Assembly (NCBI GenBank): GCA_026075535.2
Contig: AP026539.1
Location: 5,208,001 to 5,272,000 of the forward strand
Reading direction: 5' to 3'
Length of the DNA stretch: 64,000 nt
Source: Tricholoma matsutake
Lineage: Eukaryota > Basidiomycota > Agaricomycetes > Agaricales > Tricholomataceae
Each line of letters starts with the position of its first letter. The first letter of the stretch is position 1. Both the position numbers and the translations under genes were made by a program. Of this stretch, positions 54,171 to 64,000 are shown in pieces. Under the pieces are notes generated by a model. It saw nothing but the letters and a program-made list of their open reading frames with translations. It did no database searches and was not told the origin of the DNA.

Positions 54171-55695
54171 ATGGATCCTCCTGCGAGTTCTAGTTCAGGG
54201 GAGGCTGGCCCATCTTAGGCTGGACCTGGCAAGTGCAAGCATTCTCTGGGCAACATGAACCCTGGTTCAAGAGCTTTGCAAGCTAAGAAATCCTGCAAGG
54301 CCTTCACAAAGTGGCCCAAGAAGCCCAAGAAGCCTAGTGATTGACACATGAGAAAAGAAAAGGTACCAAAGGAGGCTGAGAAGACAAAGGTGCACATTTA
54401 TTGTATTCAAGGACTTTAAAGTCTAAATCACTTTCAGGCTGCACTTGAGCTTCATCTCCATGTCCTTTGGGGCTTACCACACCAGACTACTGTCCCCCCC
54501 AAGGTCACAGAAGATGACAAAGTACCCTTCACCCACCGCTTTACCTCTGAAGCACAATTGCAGAACTCTGTCACAGCTAGTCTTGATGACAACTCAGCAA
54601 GCATTCAGGGTGCCCAAATGAAAGTGCATGAGCTCCTTAACTCTATCTCAGACTTGATTAGGATTATCACCAACAATATCAAGCCCATTCTTGAATCCCA
54701 TCTGTTGCCCATGTTACGGTTGGTGGCATGCCTTGGACTCCAATGGTGGGCACCTGATGTCTTGGGTAACAATCCAGAGTCTATGTATAATCTCCTTCAT
54801 GAGCACATTGCCCTCAAAACATTTGAGCAGGTCTCAGGTGCATTTGGATAGTCTCATATGGGAATGAACCTGTCATGTATCAACAATTTTGCACTTATGC
54901 ATAAACTTTATTGAAGCTTTGTTTTCTTGTATATGCATGGTATTGCCAAGTTGGAGGCAAAGAATCCAGGAAGTGTTGCAAAAGGAAAGAAGATGACTGG
55001 AGTGCAGAAATGATGTAGTGTGGTATGTATTTCCTGGAATTCTGTATATGCCATTTGCAGATTGTATTTACTAATAAACCTTGATAGCTTGCTGATGGCA
55101 GAATGGACATGTGGTTTCAATAAACATGTTGTGGCCTTGGCTAGAGAGAATGAAGTGCATTCAGATGATGAGTTGGCTGAAGGGAATGCTGAGTCAGTTG
55201 ATGCAGTGTACCACATTAAGGAGAAGGAGGAACATTCGACAAAAGTTACTGCATTCTTTAGAATGGCTGATAAAGAGTACAAGTAGATGAATAGAAGCAA
55301 AAGAAGACACCTTAAGTTGGCCAATCTTTCTTTTTCTTTTTACATTTGACTGATCCTATTTATCTGTAGACTGGAGCAACACTGTGAAGACCCCCCCATG
55401 CCAAAGTTATCTGAGCTCACTGCTCTCCCAAAGAAAGTCCTGATTGATTGTTTTAATCCTATCTATTGGAACAATCTTTCTATCTGTGAGCATGCCCAAT
55501 ATGTCAAGAATGGTACTTATGTTGCTCTGCCACCTGCAGAGCTCTGTGCCAGCTGGGATGAGTGGCAGGCAGAATACAAGCTACCTATGCCAGATGAATT
55601 GGAATGACTTGAGCAGCAGGATGATGAGGAGGATGAAGATGAGCTGGATGTATCAGGTGGGGGGTCAGGAGATGAGGGGTCAGGTGATGAATAGG
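54171..55695 (+). pseudogene. Multicopy basidiomycete protein of unknown function (broken)
   Basis: Family known to me only as a repeated, transposon-associated gene of Agaricomycetes with no assigned role. Blocks in order: Lys/Pro-rich N terminus; HLHVLWGLPHQTTVPPKV (about 54450); FTHRFTSEAQLQNSVTASL; MLRLVACLGLQWWAPDVLGN; PESMYNLLHEHIALKTFEQV (about 54780); LMHKLYWSFVFLYMHGIAKL-like segment; VHSDDELAEG (about 55160); STKVTAFFRMADKEYK (about 55240); then LPKKVLIDCFNPIYWNNLS (about 55430) and an acidic Gly-rich end. Stops at about 54215 and 54410, a TGA near 55015 and others show decay. It follows directly on the hAT-type element. Confidence 0.6.
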
Positions 55696-55812
55696 ATATG
55701 GGTATTGTTTAGTACATATTCTGGTTAATGGTGGTAATTGATTTACTTACCTCTTCATATTCATGCTTGCCAAGTCACTTAATGTATTTCAAGTTAATAC
55801 CATCTTTTCTAT

Positions 55813-56450
55813 TTATCCAAAGCTATTTACACATTGCCAGGGATGCAAAATTATCAGTGCCCTCTGTTTGGAGCCCAACATACAACCAGGACCTTCCTGC
55901 CAATACCATAAGTGCCTGCTGGCCACTGGATGGTTGTGATATGAGTGATTATAATCTCGGTATGGTCTTCCTGTCTGGTGAAGATAATCAAGCAGATTAT
56001 GATAATCTACTTCCAGAAGACAAGGTGCCTTTGCTAGAATATCTGCCACTTCTGTAGCCCAGAGATGTACTGGATGGTCATCCATGGCCATGTTTGTTGG
56101 CTCAAGAATATCACATAATTCTTTTAAAAGATCTTCACTATGCAGCAAAGCATCTACACATGCTTGATGACTCATCTGGCGGAGCATTGTAAGATCTAAA
56201 TCCACTGATCTTGGTATTAGCTATCAACTTTTGAGCAAAATAATTGAAACACATACAGAGATGATAATTGGTGTTCATTTTTTGCAACTTTCCATTCATT
56301 TCTTCACCTGGAAACTCACTAAAAGATGCCAAAGGACCCCAATATTTGAGATGAGCACCATTATGCATTGTATAATGATGGTTTGGCTTAGATGGACGAT
56401 GTGGAAAAAGTTGTTGAATAGCAGTTCAATATTGAATATAATCTCTTGTA
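55813..56450 (-). pseudogene. C-terminal fragment of a basidiomycete CACTA/Tnp2-like transposase-type protein
   Basis: Exon 56450-56260 with HLKYWGPLASFSEFPGEEMN and GKLQKMNTNYHLC, a probable GT-AG intron, then DLDLTMLRQMSHQACVDALL (56200-56140), the usual order in this family. It continues to about 55815 with weaker similarity and stops. It begins abruptly at the hairpin cluster, so the rest is missing. The superfamily name is from memory of the motif set and is tentative. Confidence 0.45.
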
Positions 56451-56489
56451 GGACATGAGGGAGTGGGTATAATATAATAATAAACAAAG

Positions 56490-56690
56490 AAAAACCCCTC
56501 TTGCATCTTGTGAGAGGGGGGGGATTACTGCTATGTACATAAAGAACTAAACCCCTTGCATTTGGTGCAAGGGGGGGATTTGTAAGTACTACAATGTATA
56601 TACCCCTTGCGTTCAGTGCAAGGAGGGGCCAGAGATAATTAAAAATAATAAAGACCCCTCCCCATCCAAAATGCAGGGGAGGGGGGGTTG
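56490..56690. repeat. Cluster of four G/C-rich hairpins
   Basis: Four consecutive short inverted repeats of one design: ACCCCTCTTGCA..GTGAGAGGGG, ACCCCTTGCATTTGGTGCAAGGGG, ACCCCTTGCGTTCAGTGCAAGG and ACCCCTCCCC..GGGGAGGGG. They are separated by AT-rich spacers of about 30-40 bp. Their stems differ in sequence but not in layout. Confidence 0.65.
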
Positions 56691-57245
56691 GGGGATGCAG
56701 TCTGGGGTGGGTGTCATCGCCCACGCCTCCTCACATGTGTCCATCACCATAACAAGCTGCACCCATCATCCACCCTATGAGCAGTTGCTCATAGGCATGG
56801 GGATGGGTGCCATGGTTGTCTTAGCTGTGGTGTGCCCACCATCCACCCAACAAGCAGGTGCTCATTGGTGTTGGCTCTCACTACCCATCCACCCTGTGAG
56901 CAGAGGCTCGCAGGCATGGGGTGGGTGTGTTGTTGGTTTTGGGGGGTGTTGGTAGGCATCATCAACTGCACACACTCATGATCCACCCTACGATCAGGGG
57001 CTTGTAGGCATGGGGTGGGTGTGTTTGGTTGTCTCATGTCCAGCCATCATTACCAGTAGAGTAGAACCTATAAAACAAAAGAAACAAGCTAGTTAGTTTA
57101 TAAAAACAAAAAGCAAGCAAAAAAAAAAATTACATAGGGCCCAAATCATGTGATCTGCACTGTTTTGGCCATGTTCCATCCAGTCAGCTCATTTGTGGGT
57201 GGTGGTGTCGTTACCAGTAGATTATAACCTAGAAAACTGAAGAAA
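56691..57245 (-). mobile_element. Hairpin/intron repeat copy (minus orientation)
   Basis: Repeated CACCC-TATGAGCAGTTGCTCATA-type palindromes at about 56777, 56850, 56902 and 56988, then on the minus strand a degenerate GGCCAAAACAGTG..TTGGGCCC hairpin (57136-57170) and an intron-like segment (about 57069-57134: ATGTAATTT, AAACTAACTAGC, TTTTATAG). A second partial acceptor sits near 57225. It abuts the Harbinger B flank. Ends unresolved. Confidence 0.5.
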
Positions 57246-57621
57246 CAGGTTAGTTGGAAGGATGCTGAGCTTGGCAGCCTACACTAGACTTAGGTTTACT
57301 AAAAGACAGGATCAAATTATCTTCATTGCATGGAAGTAGGAACCATAAGGGCCTTTTTGGTAGCTGGTTAGGGTAGGGTTTGGTCAAGTTAAGCTTCCTA
57401 ATATGTAAATAGCCAAGTTTTGATATCGTAACCTGACTCAAAGACCATTCGGCTGCATAAAGCCCAGGTTAGGATGTCACAAATAGTGTCACACCATGTT
57501 ATGCACGCATTTTCTTGTCTACATCGATATAGTGTCCCTCGCAACCTCCTGCCTGTCTATACTTGTCTTTATCTATAGTCTCTCACTTACTTCTTATCTT
57601 TTCCTAATAACTCCTCCAAAA

Positions 57622-58772
57622 ATGCCTCCTCGAGCTGTCTGGAACATGGATTGTGACTCAATTCTTCTGGATGTTCTCATCAAACAGCGGGAAAGTGGAC
57701 TGCAGACCAGCAATGGGAACTTTCACACTTCAGCTTGGACGGAGGCTGAGAAGGCATTAGCTAAAACTGAAATGCATACTGGTGGAGCTCCCAAGTCTGT
57801 CTCGTGTTGCCAAAATTGTTGGGCTGCTGTAACTGCCATCTCTCTCTTGGACTTCTGGCATGTATACTGATATTGTTGGTTGTTCATACCTAGCTTAAGA
57901 AGGACTATGTTTCTGTGAAAAAGCTTAAGGAGATGTCTGGCTTTGGCTGGGATGACACCAAAAGGGCAGTCACTGCTCCAAATGAAGTCTGGGACAAACT
58001 TCTCGAGGTGAGTCAGATTAAACTAATGATCTCTTTGCATTGTTATTAATTCAAGTCGACATTATTTGTACTCAAGCATCCAAAGCTGGGGAAGTGGAGG
58101 TCAAAAGGTTTTCCTCTTTTCGACAACATGGCTGATCTTGTTGATGGTACCTATGCAATGGGAACCAATGTCTACCACCCTGGCCATGACAATACACCCA
58201 AGAAGTCCGATTCTGGTAGCTCTGATGATGATGGCCAACCGTTGACCCAGTCCATTGATCCCACACTTGCCAACAACAGTGAGGTGAGTATATTCTTGTC
58301 AGTAAAATTTGATGTTGTATTGAAATGCTGTATGAAGAGCAACACTTCTAGTGCCTCTATTGAGACATCCATCAGTACTCCCACCACAGCTTCCAGCCCA
58401 ATTCCAACCTTTCTCTCACATAAATGCCAAGCTGTGCAGTCCAACACTACAGAGAGGCCTCCACCATCTGCCTGCAAGCAGTCTAGCAGTCAGGCCATCA
58501 CAAGTGTTGCAGCTGCAATGATCCATCTTGCTGGTGTCATGGCTGCTGATACTGTTGTCCCATCTCCAGAACATAAATGCAAGGCGATTGAAGTTATTGA
58601 GGATGATGGAGACCTTTCAGAGAATGAGATGAACAAGGTATACAAGATTGTCTGTCGTGACACTGCATTTGCTGATACTGTTCTTGCTATTTGCAAACAG
58701 ACTGCCTGCACACATCTTTCATTCAGAGTGAAATTAATGACTCGGATTGACTTACATATTCTGCATAGTTAA
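57622..58772 (+). CDS. Myb/SANT-like protein of Harbinger B
   Basis: Predicted DNA-binding partner of the Harbinger transposase. Exons 57622-57828, 57894-58007, 58077-58283 and 58338-58772 give about 320 residues with no stop. Introns are 65, 69 and 54 bp; the third is a multiple of three and open, so it could be retained. Exon 1 carries the first half of the domain (PRAVWNMDCDSILLDVLI, then SCCQNCWAAV); exon 2 has KKLKEMSGFGWDDTKRAVTA and NEVWDKLLE; exon 3 HPKLGKWRSKGFPLFDNMAD and DGTYAMG. A Ser/Thr/Pro-rich linker and a short C-terminal helical part (FADTVLAICKQTACTHLSF) follow. Spliced domain order matches the family, supporting the model. Confidence 0.72.
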
Positions 58773-58893
58773 CTTTCTTGATACCCATAATAGTTTGTTT
58801 GTGGCATATTTATTTTACATATCTATAATTCAGTTACATCCATTTCTCTCTCTGCTAAAACATTTTGATAGTCCTCCCACATTGCCTTTGCAA

Positions 58894-60282
58894 TTACATC
58901 CCATCTTTCACTTGCATGATTTTGTTCTGCCTGTGAGATATTGCTTCCAAGATTTTCTGGATTGATTTCATGTGAGGACTGTGGAGCTTGTGATGGCTGC
59001 CTTCTGAACGATCATATGATGTTGATGCATTGTCATCTGGATCATGGATACGAATGAAATTGTGTAATGCAGCCAGGGCATAGGGGATTTTAGCCTGCAT
59101 ATGGATATCATACTCAGGTGCTGCAACCATGAGTCTGAATCGATGCTTGCAAATGCCAAAATACGTTCAATGGCATTCCGAAGAGAGGCATGCCAAAGAT
59201 TAAAAAGTTCCTGATGGCTAGCTGGCCTTATGAACTGTTAGAAAATTGTCCAGTAATCACAAGAGATAGTGATACCTCTGTCCACTCTGTGCCCATTCCT
59301 TGAGGTGGTATCGTACACCATGGTAGGGCACCAACAACACATCACATAAAGAGAAACCAGCATCCCCAAGATAATAGGTCCCAGGTGGTATTTCAAAATC
59401 TGTCCTGCATGCATCATCAAATACACAGCCATCAGCTGCACTCCCTTCCCATCCAGAGAGAAGATAACAGAAGAGAAGATTGAAGCAGCAAGCAGCAAGG
59501 AGATTTGTAGAAATGTGACCTTTCCGACTGTGATACCTGGCCACGTCAATGAGAGCTACAAAAGCATCAAGTAGGGACCCATCAACTGCTCCATGGCAAT
59601 CTTTAAAAAATGGATAGAAGTGAGGATTATTTTTGATCTCATCGGGAATGGTGTTTGGAGGAGGGAGAGTGACATATGCACCATAGAACTCCTTTGAAAC
59701 AACCATGTTTAGAAGTTGATGAAAGCATCTGTATGATTTAAATTTCTTGAATTGTGCTGGAAAGTCATATGAATCTGTTGGTCACTTACTTAGAAATTGT
59801 GTCTCCACTTTCATTGGAACCGCTCTTGCATTTCCTGGTTTCCCAACCCTGTTCGAGCAATATGCAAGAAGATTGCAAGTTGTTCTTCTGATGTAACATG
59901 CTTTGTGTTGCGCAGTCCACACTTGTGTTCTAATTCATGGAGTAATTTTCGGAATACAAAGCGCTGCATTCCAAACTGGCGCCAAAAACATGAAGGATGC
60001 CCTGTATAAGTGATATTTTTTTATAAATCAGATAGTATATTCAAAAAAAAAGGATTCTAGCTGGCTACCTGTCAGAAGCTCATCAAGCCACCTCTGTCCT
60101 GTAAGAATTGATGTATGCAAAGCCCATTTGTTGACATGCTGTGATGAATAAACAGCTGCTGTTACAGCACCAGCAATAGTAGCCATTACACTTGATATCT
60201 TCTTGTACTTCTGTTTTCTGATTTGATGACTAGATAAGGAGGTCTTAGTCTGCCTCTTGGAGGGACTAGCAGTGAGAACCAT
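58894..60282 (-). pseudogene. PIF/Harbinger DDE transposase B (slightly damaged)
   Basis: N-terminal exon from ATG 60282 ends in LTGQRWLDELLTG, then an intron (about 60069-60003) and HPSCFWRQFGMQRFVFRKLL with SEEQLAIFLHIARTGLG. A frame break follows RFQ near 59815. The catalytic block 59706-59257 has Asp in HGAVDGSLLDAF (about 59590) and Asp in YYLGDAGFSLCDVLLVPYHG (about 59385); Glu lies in RNAIERI (about 59170). A missing T just after that point shifts the frame, and the C-terminal part (HMQAKIPYALAALHNFIRIH) resumes to a stop at 58894. SGWEGSAADGCVF marks the family insertion. Two or three one-base changes separate it from an open frame. Confidence 0.8.
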
Positions 60283-60456
60283 GGTTGCGAGATGTAGAGA
60301 ATGGTAATAAACAACTAATATATATTTAGATGTCACACAGCCCAGCAGGAGTACAACACAGCTCGATTGATCAGGTTTCAGTTGGTTTTGGGACTTTATG
60401 AAACCTGTTCCCAGCTTAACCTGCCCTACCCTAACCGGTTACTGAAAAGGCCCTAA

Positions 60457-61000
60457 GCCACTACAAAAAATAAGGGGATAAGGAATTACTATACCTTTGT
60501 TGCATGGAAGTAGGAACAAAGGTAAGGAAATAATGATGCAAGTAATATATGTGAAAAGATCGACCGTGTAAGTAAAAGGCCACATCAGGCATCATGTGTG
60601 ATTTAGGAAGGCCACATTGGGCATAGTCACATATTGGGAAGGCACCACATCAATAGGGTAATGTCGGCACTGCTGGATGTGGTTAGAAGGGTAATAAGAA
60701 TGTGTGGTGCCATTGCCAGGATGTATGTTGCCAGTGTGTTGTTGTCATATTTACTGGTGGCTGTGCCAGCAGCAAGGGTGATTGTGTTGGTGATGTATGT
60801 GGCTGTGCTGGTGCCATGGGAGTGTGTTGGCCATGTAGGGTGGCTGTGACTCACTGTAACACAGACATTGGTATATCTGGTGTTGGTGAGTTGTTTATGG
60901 GCCATAGGTGGCTGTGCTGGCAGTGTGCCAGCGCCGTGAAAGTGTGTAACGGTGGCATAGGTAAATTAACTTGTCGTAATGTAGTGAGTCTGTGGGGCCA
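60457..61000. other. GTGTTG/TGCCA-rich sequence, no gene
   Basis: A G/T-rich tract (60650-60960) with recurrent GTGTTG, GGTGGCTGTG and TGCCAG words, opposite in strand bias to the CAC-rich parts of the hairpin/intron repeats; probably the body of a minus-oriented copy that ends at 61.0-61.2 kb. Confidence 0.35.
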
Positions 61001-61330
61001 GACTTACATTAGTTAGTTTATAAAAACAAAAAGCAAACAAAAAAAAACTTATGTAGGACCCAAATGATGCAATCTGCATTGTTTGGGCCCATGTTCCATC
61101 CAGTTGTCTTGTTTGCAGGTGGTGGTGATGGTGAATTGGGCATGGGAGCAGTGGCGGTGGGTGTCCACACAGTGGTAGTGGTGGTAGAGTGGAGAGGAGG
61201 GAGGGAGGCGGTGTCGATGGTGGTGGTGGTGGTGGTGAGTGATGAGCTGGCACATTTGATGACACAGCTGTATGCTTTGTCATACACAGCTGCACCACAG
61301 TACCTAAAGCAAGTAGATGATGCCTTACAC
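61001..61330 (-). mobile_element. Hairpin/intron repeat copy (minus orientation, truncated)
   Basis: Minus strand: hairpin GGGCCCAAACAATGC..GCATCATTTGGGTCC (61051-61089) followed by the start of an intron-like segment (ATAAGTTTTT, then AAACTAACTAATG at about 61012) whose acceptor has been lost. The GGTGG-rich DNA to 61230 is the CCACC tract of this family on the other strand. Confidence 0.5.
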
Positions 61331-61333
61331 AAG

Positions 61334-61425
61334 GTACTGTTGTGTAAGGGTTATATTGTGTATTATGATTACATAAGCAACCCACAGGGATCTGGGTTTG
61401 ATTCCTTTTCTTACACACTTTTTCA
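61334..61425 (+). mobile_element. tRNA-like SINE scrap
   Basis: A-box-like TTGTGTAAGGGTTA and B-box-like GGGTTTGATTCC, with the middle TTATGATTACATAAG resembling the units at 48.0 and 49.6 kb. No poly(A) or clear duplication. Family membership is an inference from the shared layout. Confidence 0.35.
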
Positions 61426-61814
61426 GCAGAATCCAACTGGACCAGTCCGAGTGGAATCCAGTTGGACTGGACTGGGACTGGACTGGCAACTTTTCAGGCA
61501 GTTGGCCGGTGACCAGTCAGAGTCCGGTGGGGGAATGTAAAGACCTCAATGCCAGGCAAGTTGTGCTCATCCCAATAGACAATGTCAAATTGCTGGGTAA
61601 TCACAGGTTCCACATGTGGTAACCCTTTCTTCACAGGAACTGACTGTGTGCAGTCCTCATAATCTTGCATCCATGTAGCATTTAATTGTGTGGTGATGGT
61701 GGGATATTTTGAAGTGGGGGGATCTGGGTAATCACAATACTAATTGGGGTTGGGATGATAGAGGAGTGGGAGCAGAGACAGGGAGAGCAGAGAGCCTGGC
61801 AGGGAGAGCAGGAG
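61426..61814. other. ACTGG-rich tract and unassigned DNA
   Basis: 61436-61500 is rich in TGGACTGG/CCAGTTGG words like the subterminal parts of the hAT-type copies. No terminal TAGTG or duplication was found. The rest has no recognisable gene. Confidence 0.35.
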
Positions 61815-62694
61815 TCATATACAATGAATCAAAATTGTCCTGTACAGGTGGGAGTTGTCAGGTGCCAGGTGTACCCTCTGAACCCAAGAACAGTGATGGT
61901 TACTCCATTGCAGCAACCACTGCCACTTGATAAACCTCCTGGTACACTTGGTCATTGCCTGCCTCTGCCTCTGCTTCCAATGCATCAGCATGCTCACTCA
62001 CCATGGCTTCTTTGTCAGCTGCCCTCAACATCTGTGCAATGGAGTCATCTATCAAATCATCTGGACTGGACATTGCAAAGGGAAAGACAGGGATCTCTAG
62101 GGAGTGGTCATCCAGCAAACAGATATAGCATGGGTCAGGGCCAAGGAGTCAAGGATGGGTGCAGAATGGCATCACTTGCTCTGCTGAAGCTGGGATGTTT
62201 TTTTAAAGCTGTGTGTGAGTGCAGCACACCCACCCTTGATATCAATGCAGTCTGCCTTGCACATTTTGTTGCTGCATGACCGATGTGCAACCCTTGTGCA
62301 GTTCACCTTGACACACTGGTTCCCTGCAGTATGTGTCACTGAAACTGTGGGACCCACAGAGGGTGAGGTCATTGTGAAAGGTATGGAGGGAGTCCAGGGG
62401 ACCATGAGGGGCATCTAGAGGGAATGTGGAATGAAAGTGGCAAGGGAGACACTGTAGTTTGATCAGAAATGGTACAGACATGTAATGGTTGACACATACA
62501 TGAATGTAATAATGGCTGGGAGCCATCCTGCCCTTGGCCTTTTTTGTGAAGAGGGCTTGTCCACATCTTGAGCAGGTGTGTTGATCAGTGATAGAGGCTC
62601 CAGGTGCCATTTGAGGGTTTTGCAGCAGACAGGAATGGATGGATGATGGCAGCAGGGAACACTCAACCACCCACATGAAAACACATGTATGCAT
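61815..62694 (-). pseudogene. Cys-rich protein remnant
   Basis: Three minus-strand blocks in different frames: HTCSRCGQALFTKKAKG (about 62585), a block with NCTRVAHRSC then CKADCIDIKGGC and a following His (about 62310-62225), and an acidic helical end PDDLIDDSIAQMLRAADKEA (about 62065). The C..C, C...C, GGC..H spacing recurs in basidiomycete-specific, transposon-associated genes as I recall them, but I cannot name the family. Frameshifts and a TGA show decay. Confidence 0.4.
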
Positions 62695-62819
62695 GACATC
62701 ATCAGTTTGTTTGCTGTGTCATTGACTTGCAGCAATGCCACCATACTGGTGGCTGATGGATGGATAGACTTTTCCCTGGACTTTCCAATTCCCATATTTT
62801 CTGCATTCTCAGGTTAATC

Positions 62820-62904
62820 TTTTCAGTTCATTTTGAAAAATGGATGAAAAATGAAAACTGAAAATGAAGCAAAAATGGCTAAAAATGGCTATTGTGAACA
62901 ACCC
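62820..62904. repeat. Scrap of the GGGTTGTTCAC MITE family
   Basis: A-rich half with AAAAATGGCTATTGTGAACAACCC at its right end, the inverse of the start of the repeat at 14161. No left partner found. It lies about 45 bp before the chromovirus LTR. Confidence 0.45.
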
Positions 62905-62949
62905 TATTATAAGGTTATGTGTCATTTTGTGCACATGTAGACCAAGCAC

Positions 62950-63379
62950 TATAAGGGCAACCTCACTCAGCCTCTAGCAAAGGGAAATCCAAAGTTAAAA
63001 TTATACTACATAGTACAGGGATTGGAGGTGCACCTAGCAAAGGGAAATCCGAAGAGAAAACTTTAAGGACCCCTTTGCCAATGCCCAGCATATGTGAAGA
63101 CTGCAAAAATCAAATAATAGTCTAAAAATAGAAAAGGCAGAGATAGGCAGATCAAGGCCACTGAATGACATCATACCAAGGGGTAGATGTTGGAAGGGGT
63201 GCTCTGCCTCTAAATATAAAACTGTCAACATGCACAAATGTGATAGAAAGGGAAAATTAGTAATAAAATAAGGAAAAATCATAGAAAATGAATAATAGAA
63301 GGAAATGAAGTGAGGAAAAATATAGGATGAATGTAAAAAATAGGAGAAGCACACAGGGCACCCCCCAAGTCCCCTTACA
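62950..63379 (-). repeat. 3' LTR of the second chromovirus
   Basis: From TATAAGGGCAACC to CCCCTTACA, matching 41537-41962 and 47543-47966 apart from small differences such as an extra CACT near 62967. The putative RNA-start sequence reads AAAGTTTTCT here, one change from element 3. Confidence 0.88.
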
Positions 63380-63390
63380 TCACCCCCTCT

Positions 63391-63990
63391 CTAAGATGCA
63401 TCACCCCAATACATTTGAAATCACATACGACCAAAGTCAGTGACTTGAATGCAATGTGGTGCAGCAGTGTGCCATTGGTGGAATTCCTTGACTAACCGAG
63501 GGGCATTCACATTGGATTCTTCGACCCATGATTTCTCCTCATACCCATAACCCTTCCAGTGCACCAAATACTGCAGTTTTCCTCAGCACAACCAGCTGTC
63601 CAAGATCAACTCGACTTTGTACTAGGGTTCTTCCTCGATCACTGTAGGTGGCGGTGGTGGATGTGAATGGTGTCCCGGGAATGGATCTGGGGGAGCTGGA
63701 AGGAGTTTGACAACATGGAAGACTGGGTGGAGTCTGGACATGGAGGCTGGGAGGTGTAAACAATAGGCATGCATTCCAACACACTTGACAATGGGGAAAG
63801 GTCCCAGGAAGTGATGAGTGAGTTTTTTGGATGGATGTGTAGTGGAGATGTCAGTGGAGTCAAGATAACCTTGATCACCAACCTTGTACTGAGGGGTTGG
63901 AGAATAGTGTTGGTTGTAAAAGCACGCCATGTTGTCCTTTGCCTTTGCCTCCTCCAAGCTATCCCGCATGCATTCTGTGAATACATTCAC
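63391..63990 (-). pseudogene. Chromovirus integrase tail and chromodomain (partial)
   Basis: Minus strand: RDSLEEAKAKDNMACFYNQH and PQYKVGDQGYLDSTDIST (63990-63850), SRLHPVFHVVKLLPAPPDP (63740-63680), then the chromodomain with [14 protein letters not shown] (about 63570-63530) and a pol stop at 63391. A four-codon block (AALA) present in element 3 is missing near 63950. In-frame TGA and TAG codons near 63600-63625 break it. Confidence 0.75.
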
Positions 63991-64000
63991 TGTCTCGATG

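Larger units (their letters stand above)
57349..60453. mobile_element. PIF/Harbinger DNA transposon B (nearly intact)
   Basis: 3.1 kb with inverted ends GGGCCTTTTTGGTAGCTGGT and the inverse of GGGCCTTTTCAGTAACCGGT, both continuing with TAGGGTAGGG, and a TAA target duplication (57346-57348, 60454-60456). It encodes a Myb/SANT-like protein (plus) and a DDE transposase (minus), tail to tail. The Myb gene appears intact; the transposase has only a few frame breaks, so this is the youngest DNA transposon here. A 17-bp sequence, TTGCATGGAAGTAGGAA, occurs on both flanks outside the TAA sites (about 57326 and 60508). Confidence 0.9.
62950..64000 (-). mobile_element. Second chromovirus of the element 3 family (3' end only)
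   Basis: 3' LTR 62950-63379 (430 bp), polypurine tract 63380-63393, then the end of pol up to the window edge. Close to element 3 throughout. The element continues beyond 64000, so completeness cannot be judged. Confidence 0.88.

Noticed and set aside
1..64000. Fungal TET/JBP oxygenase or KDZ transposase associated with methylated transposons
   Set aside because: Looked for because of the CpG decay; no matching catalytic motif set was recognised in any frame.

Overview
The window is eukaryotic, most likely from a transposon-rich Agaricomycete (mushroom-forming basidiomycete). Evidence: 50-70 bp GT-AG introns, a small FHA-domain gene of basidiomycete type, a decayed COG6 gene, basidiomycete-type PIF/Harbinger, Tc1/mariner and Ty3/gypsy elements, and no bacterial gene organisation. 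It is almost wall-to-wall mobile DNA, much of it nested, with one host-like, CpG-rich island near 10.1-13.8 kb.

Layout. 0.35-0.73 kb: a tRNA-derived SINE with a 13-bp target duplication. 1.4-4.2 kb: a decayed PIF/Harbinger transposon. 4.7-6 kb: a degraded copy of a dispersed hairpin-plus-intron repeat. 6.3-7.9 kb: a decayed, intron-retaining COG6 copy. 8.7-10.1 kb: two MITEs. 10.1-13.8 kb: the island with the FHA gene. 14.2-15.1 kb: a MITE cluster. 15.5-16.8 kb: an LTR. 16.8-26.4 kb: a complete Ty3/gypsy element (minus strand) with 1.26-kb LTRs. 27-28.4 kb: a Tc1-like transposon. 28.4-38.2 kb: an older gypsy element whose 3' LTR is split by a hAT-type element, itself split by a solo LTR; this element carries an antisense, intron-containing gene beside its polypurine tract. 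38.3-41.1 kb: a DDE transposase gene split by a TG..CA solo LTR. 41.5-48.0 kb: a chromodomain gypsy element with signs of Tf1-type self-priming. 48-54 kb: more hairpin/intron repeats, including one hAT-type copy with a perfect 8-bp target duplication. 54.2-56.5 kb: two broken multicopy basidiomycete genes. 57.3-60.5 kb: a second PIF/Harbinger with an apparently intact Myb-like partner gene. 61-62.9 kb: further repeats and a Cys-rich pseudogene. 62.95 kb to the end: the 3' end of another chromovirus of the 41.5-kb family.

Two themes recur. First, nearly all nonsense codons in the LTR-element reading frames are TGA, the mutations at several catalytic residues fit CpG to TpG/CpA change, and the two LTRs of the 16.8-26.4 kb element differ almost only at CpG sites: methylation-linked decay that has spared the 10-14 kb island. 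Second, a repeat family present in at least seven copies couples a hairpin of variable sequence but preserved pairing to an intron-like segment with donor, branch point and acceptor; the two best copies are bounded as hAT transposons. This is the strongest candidate for an undescribed element. All identifications are from reading motifs; no database search was run.
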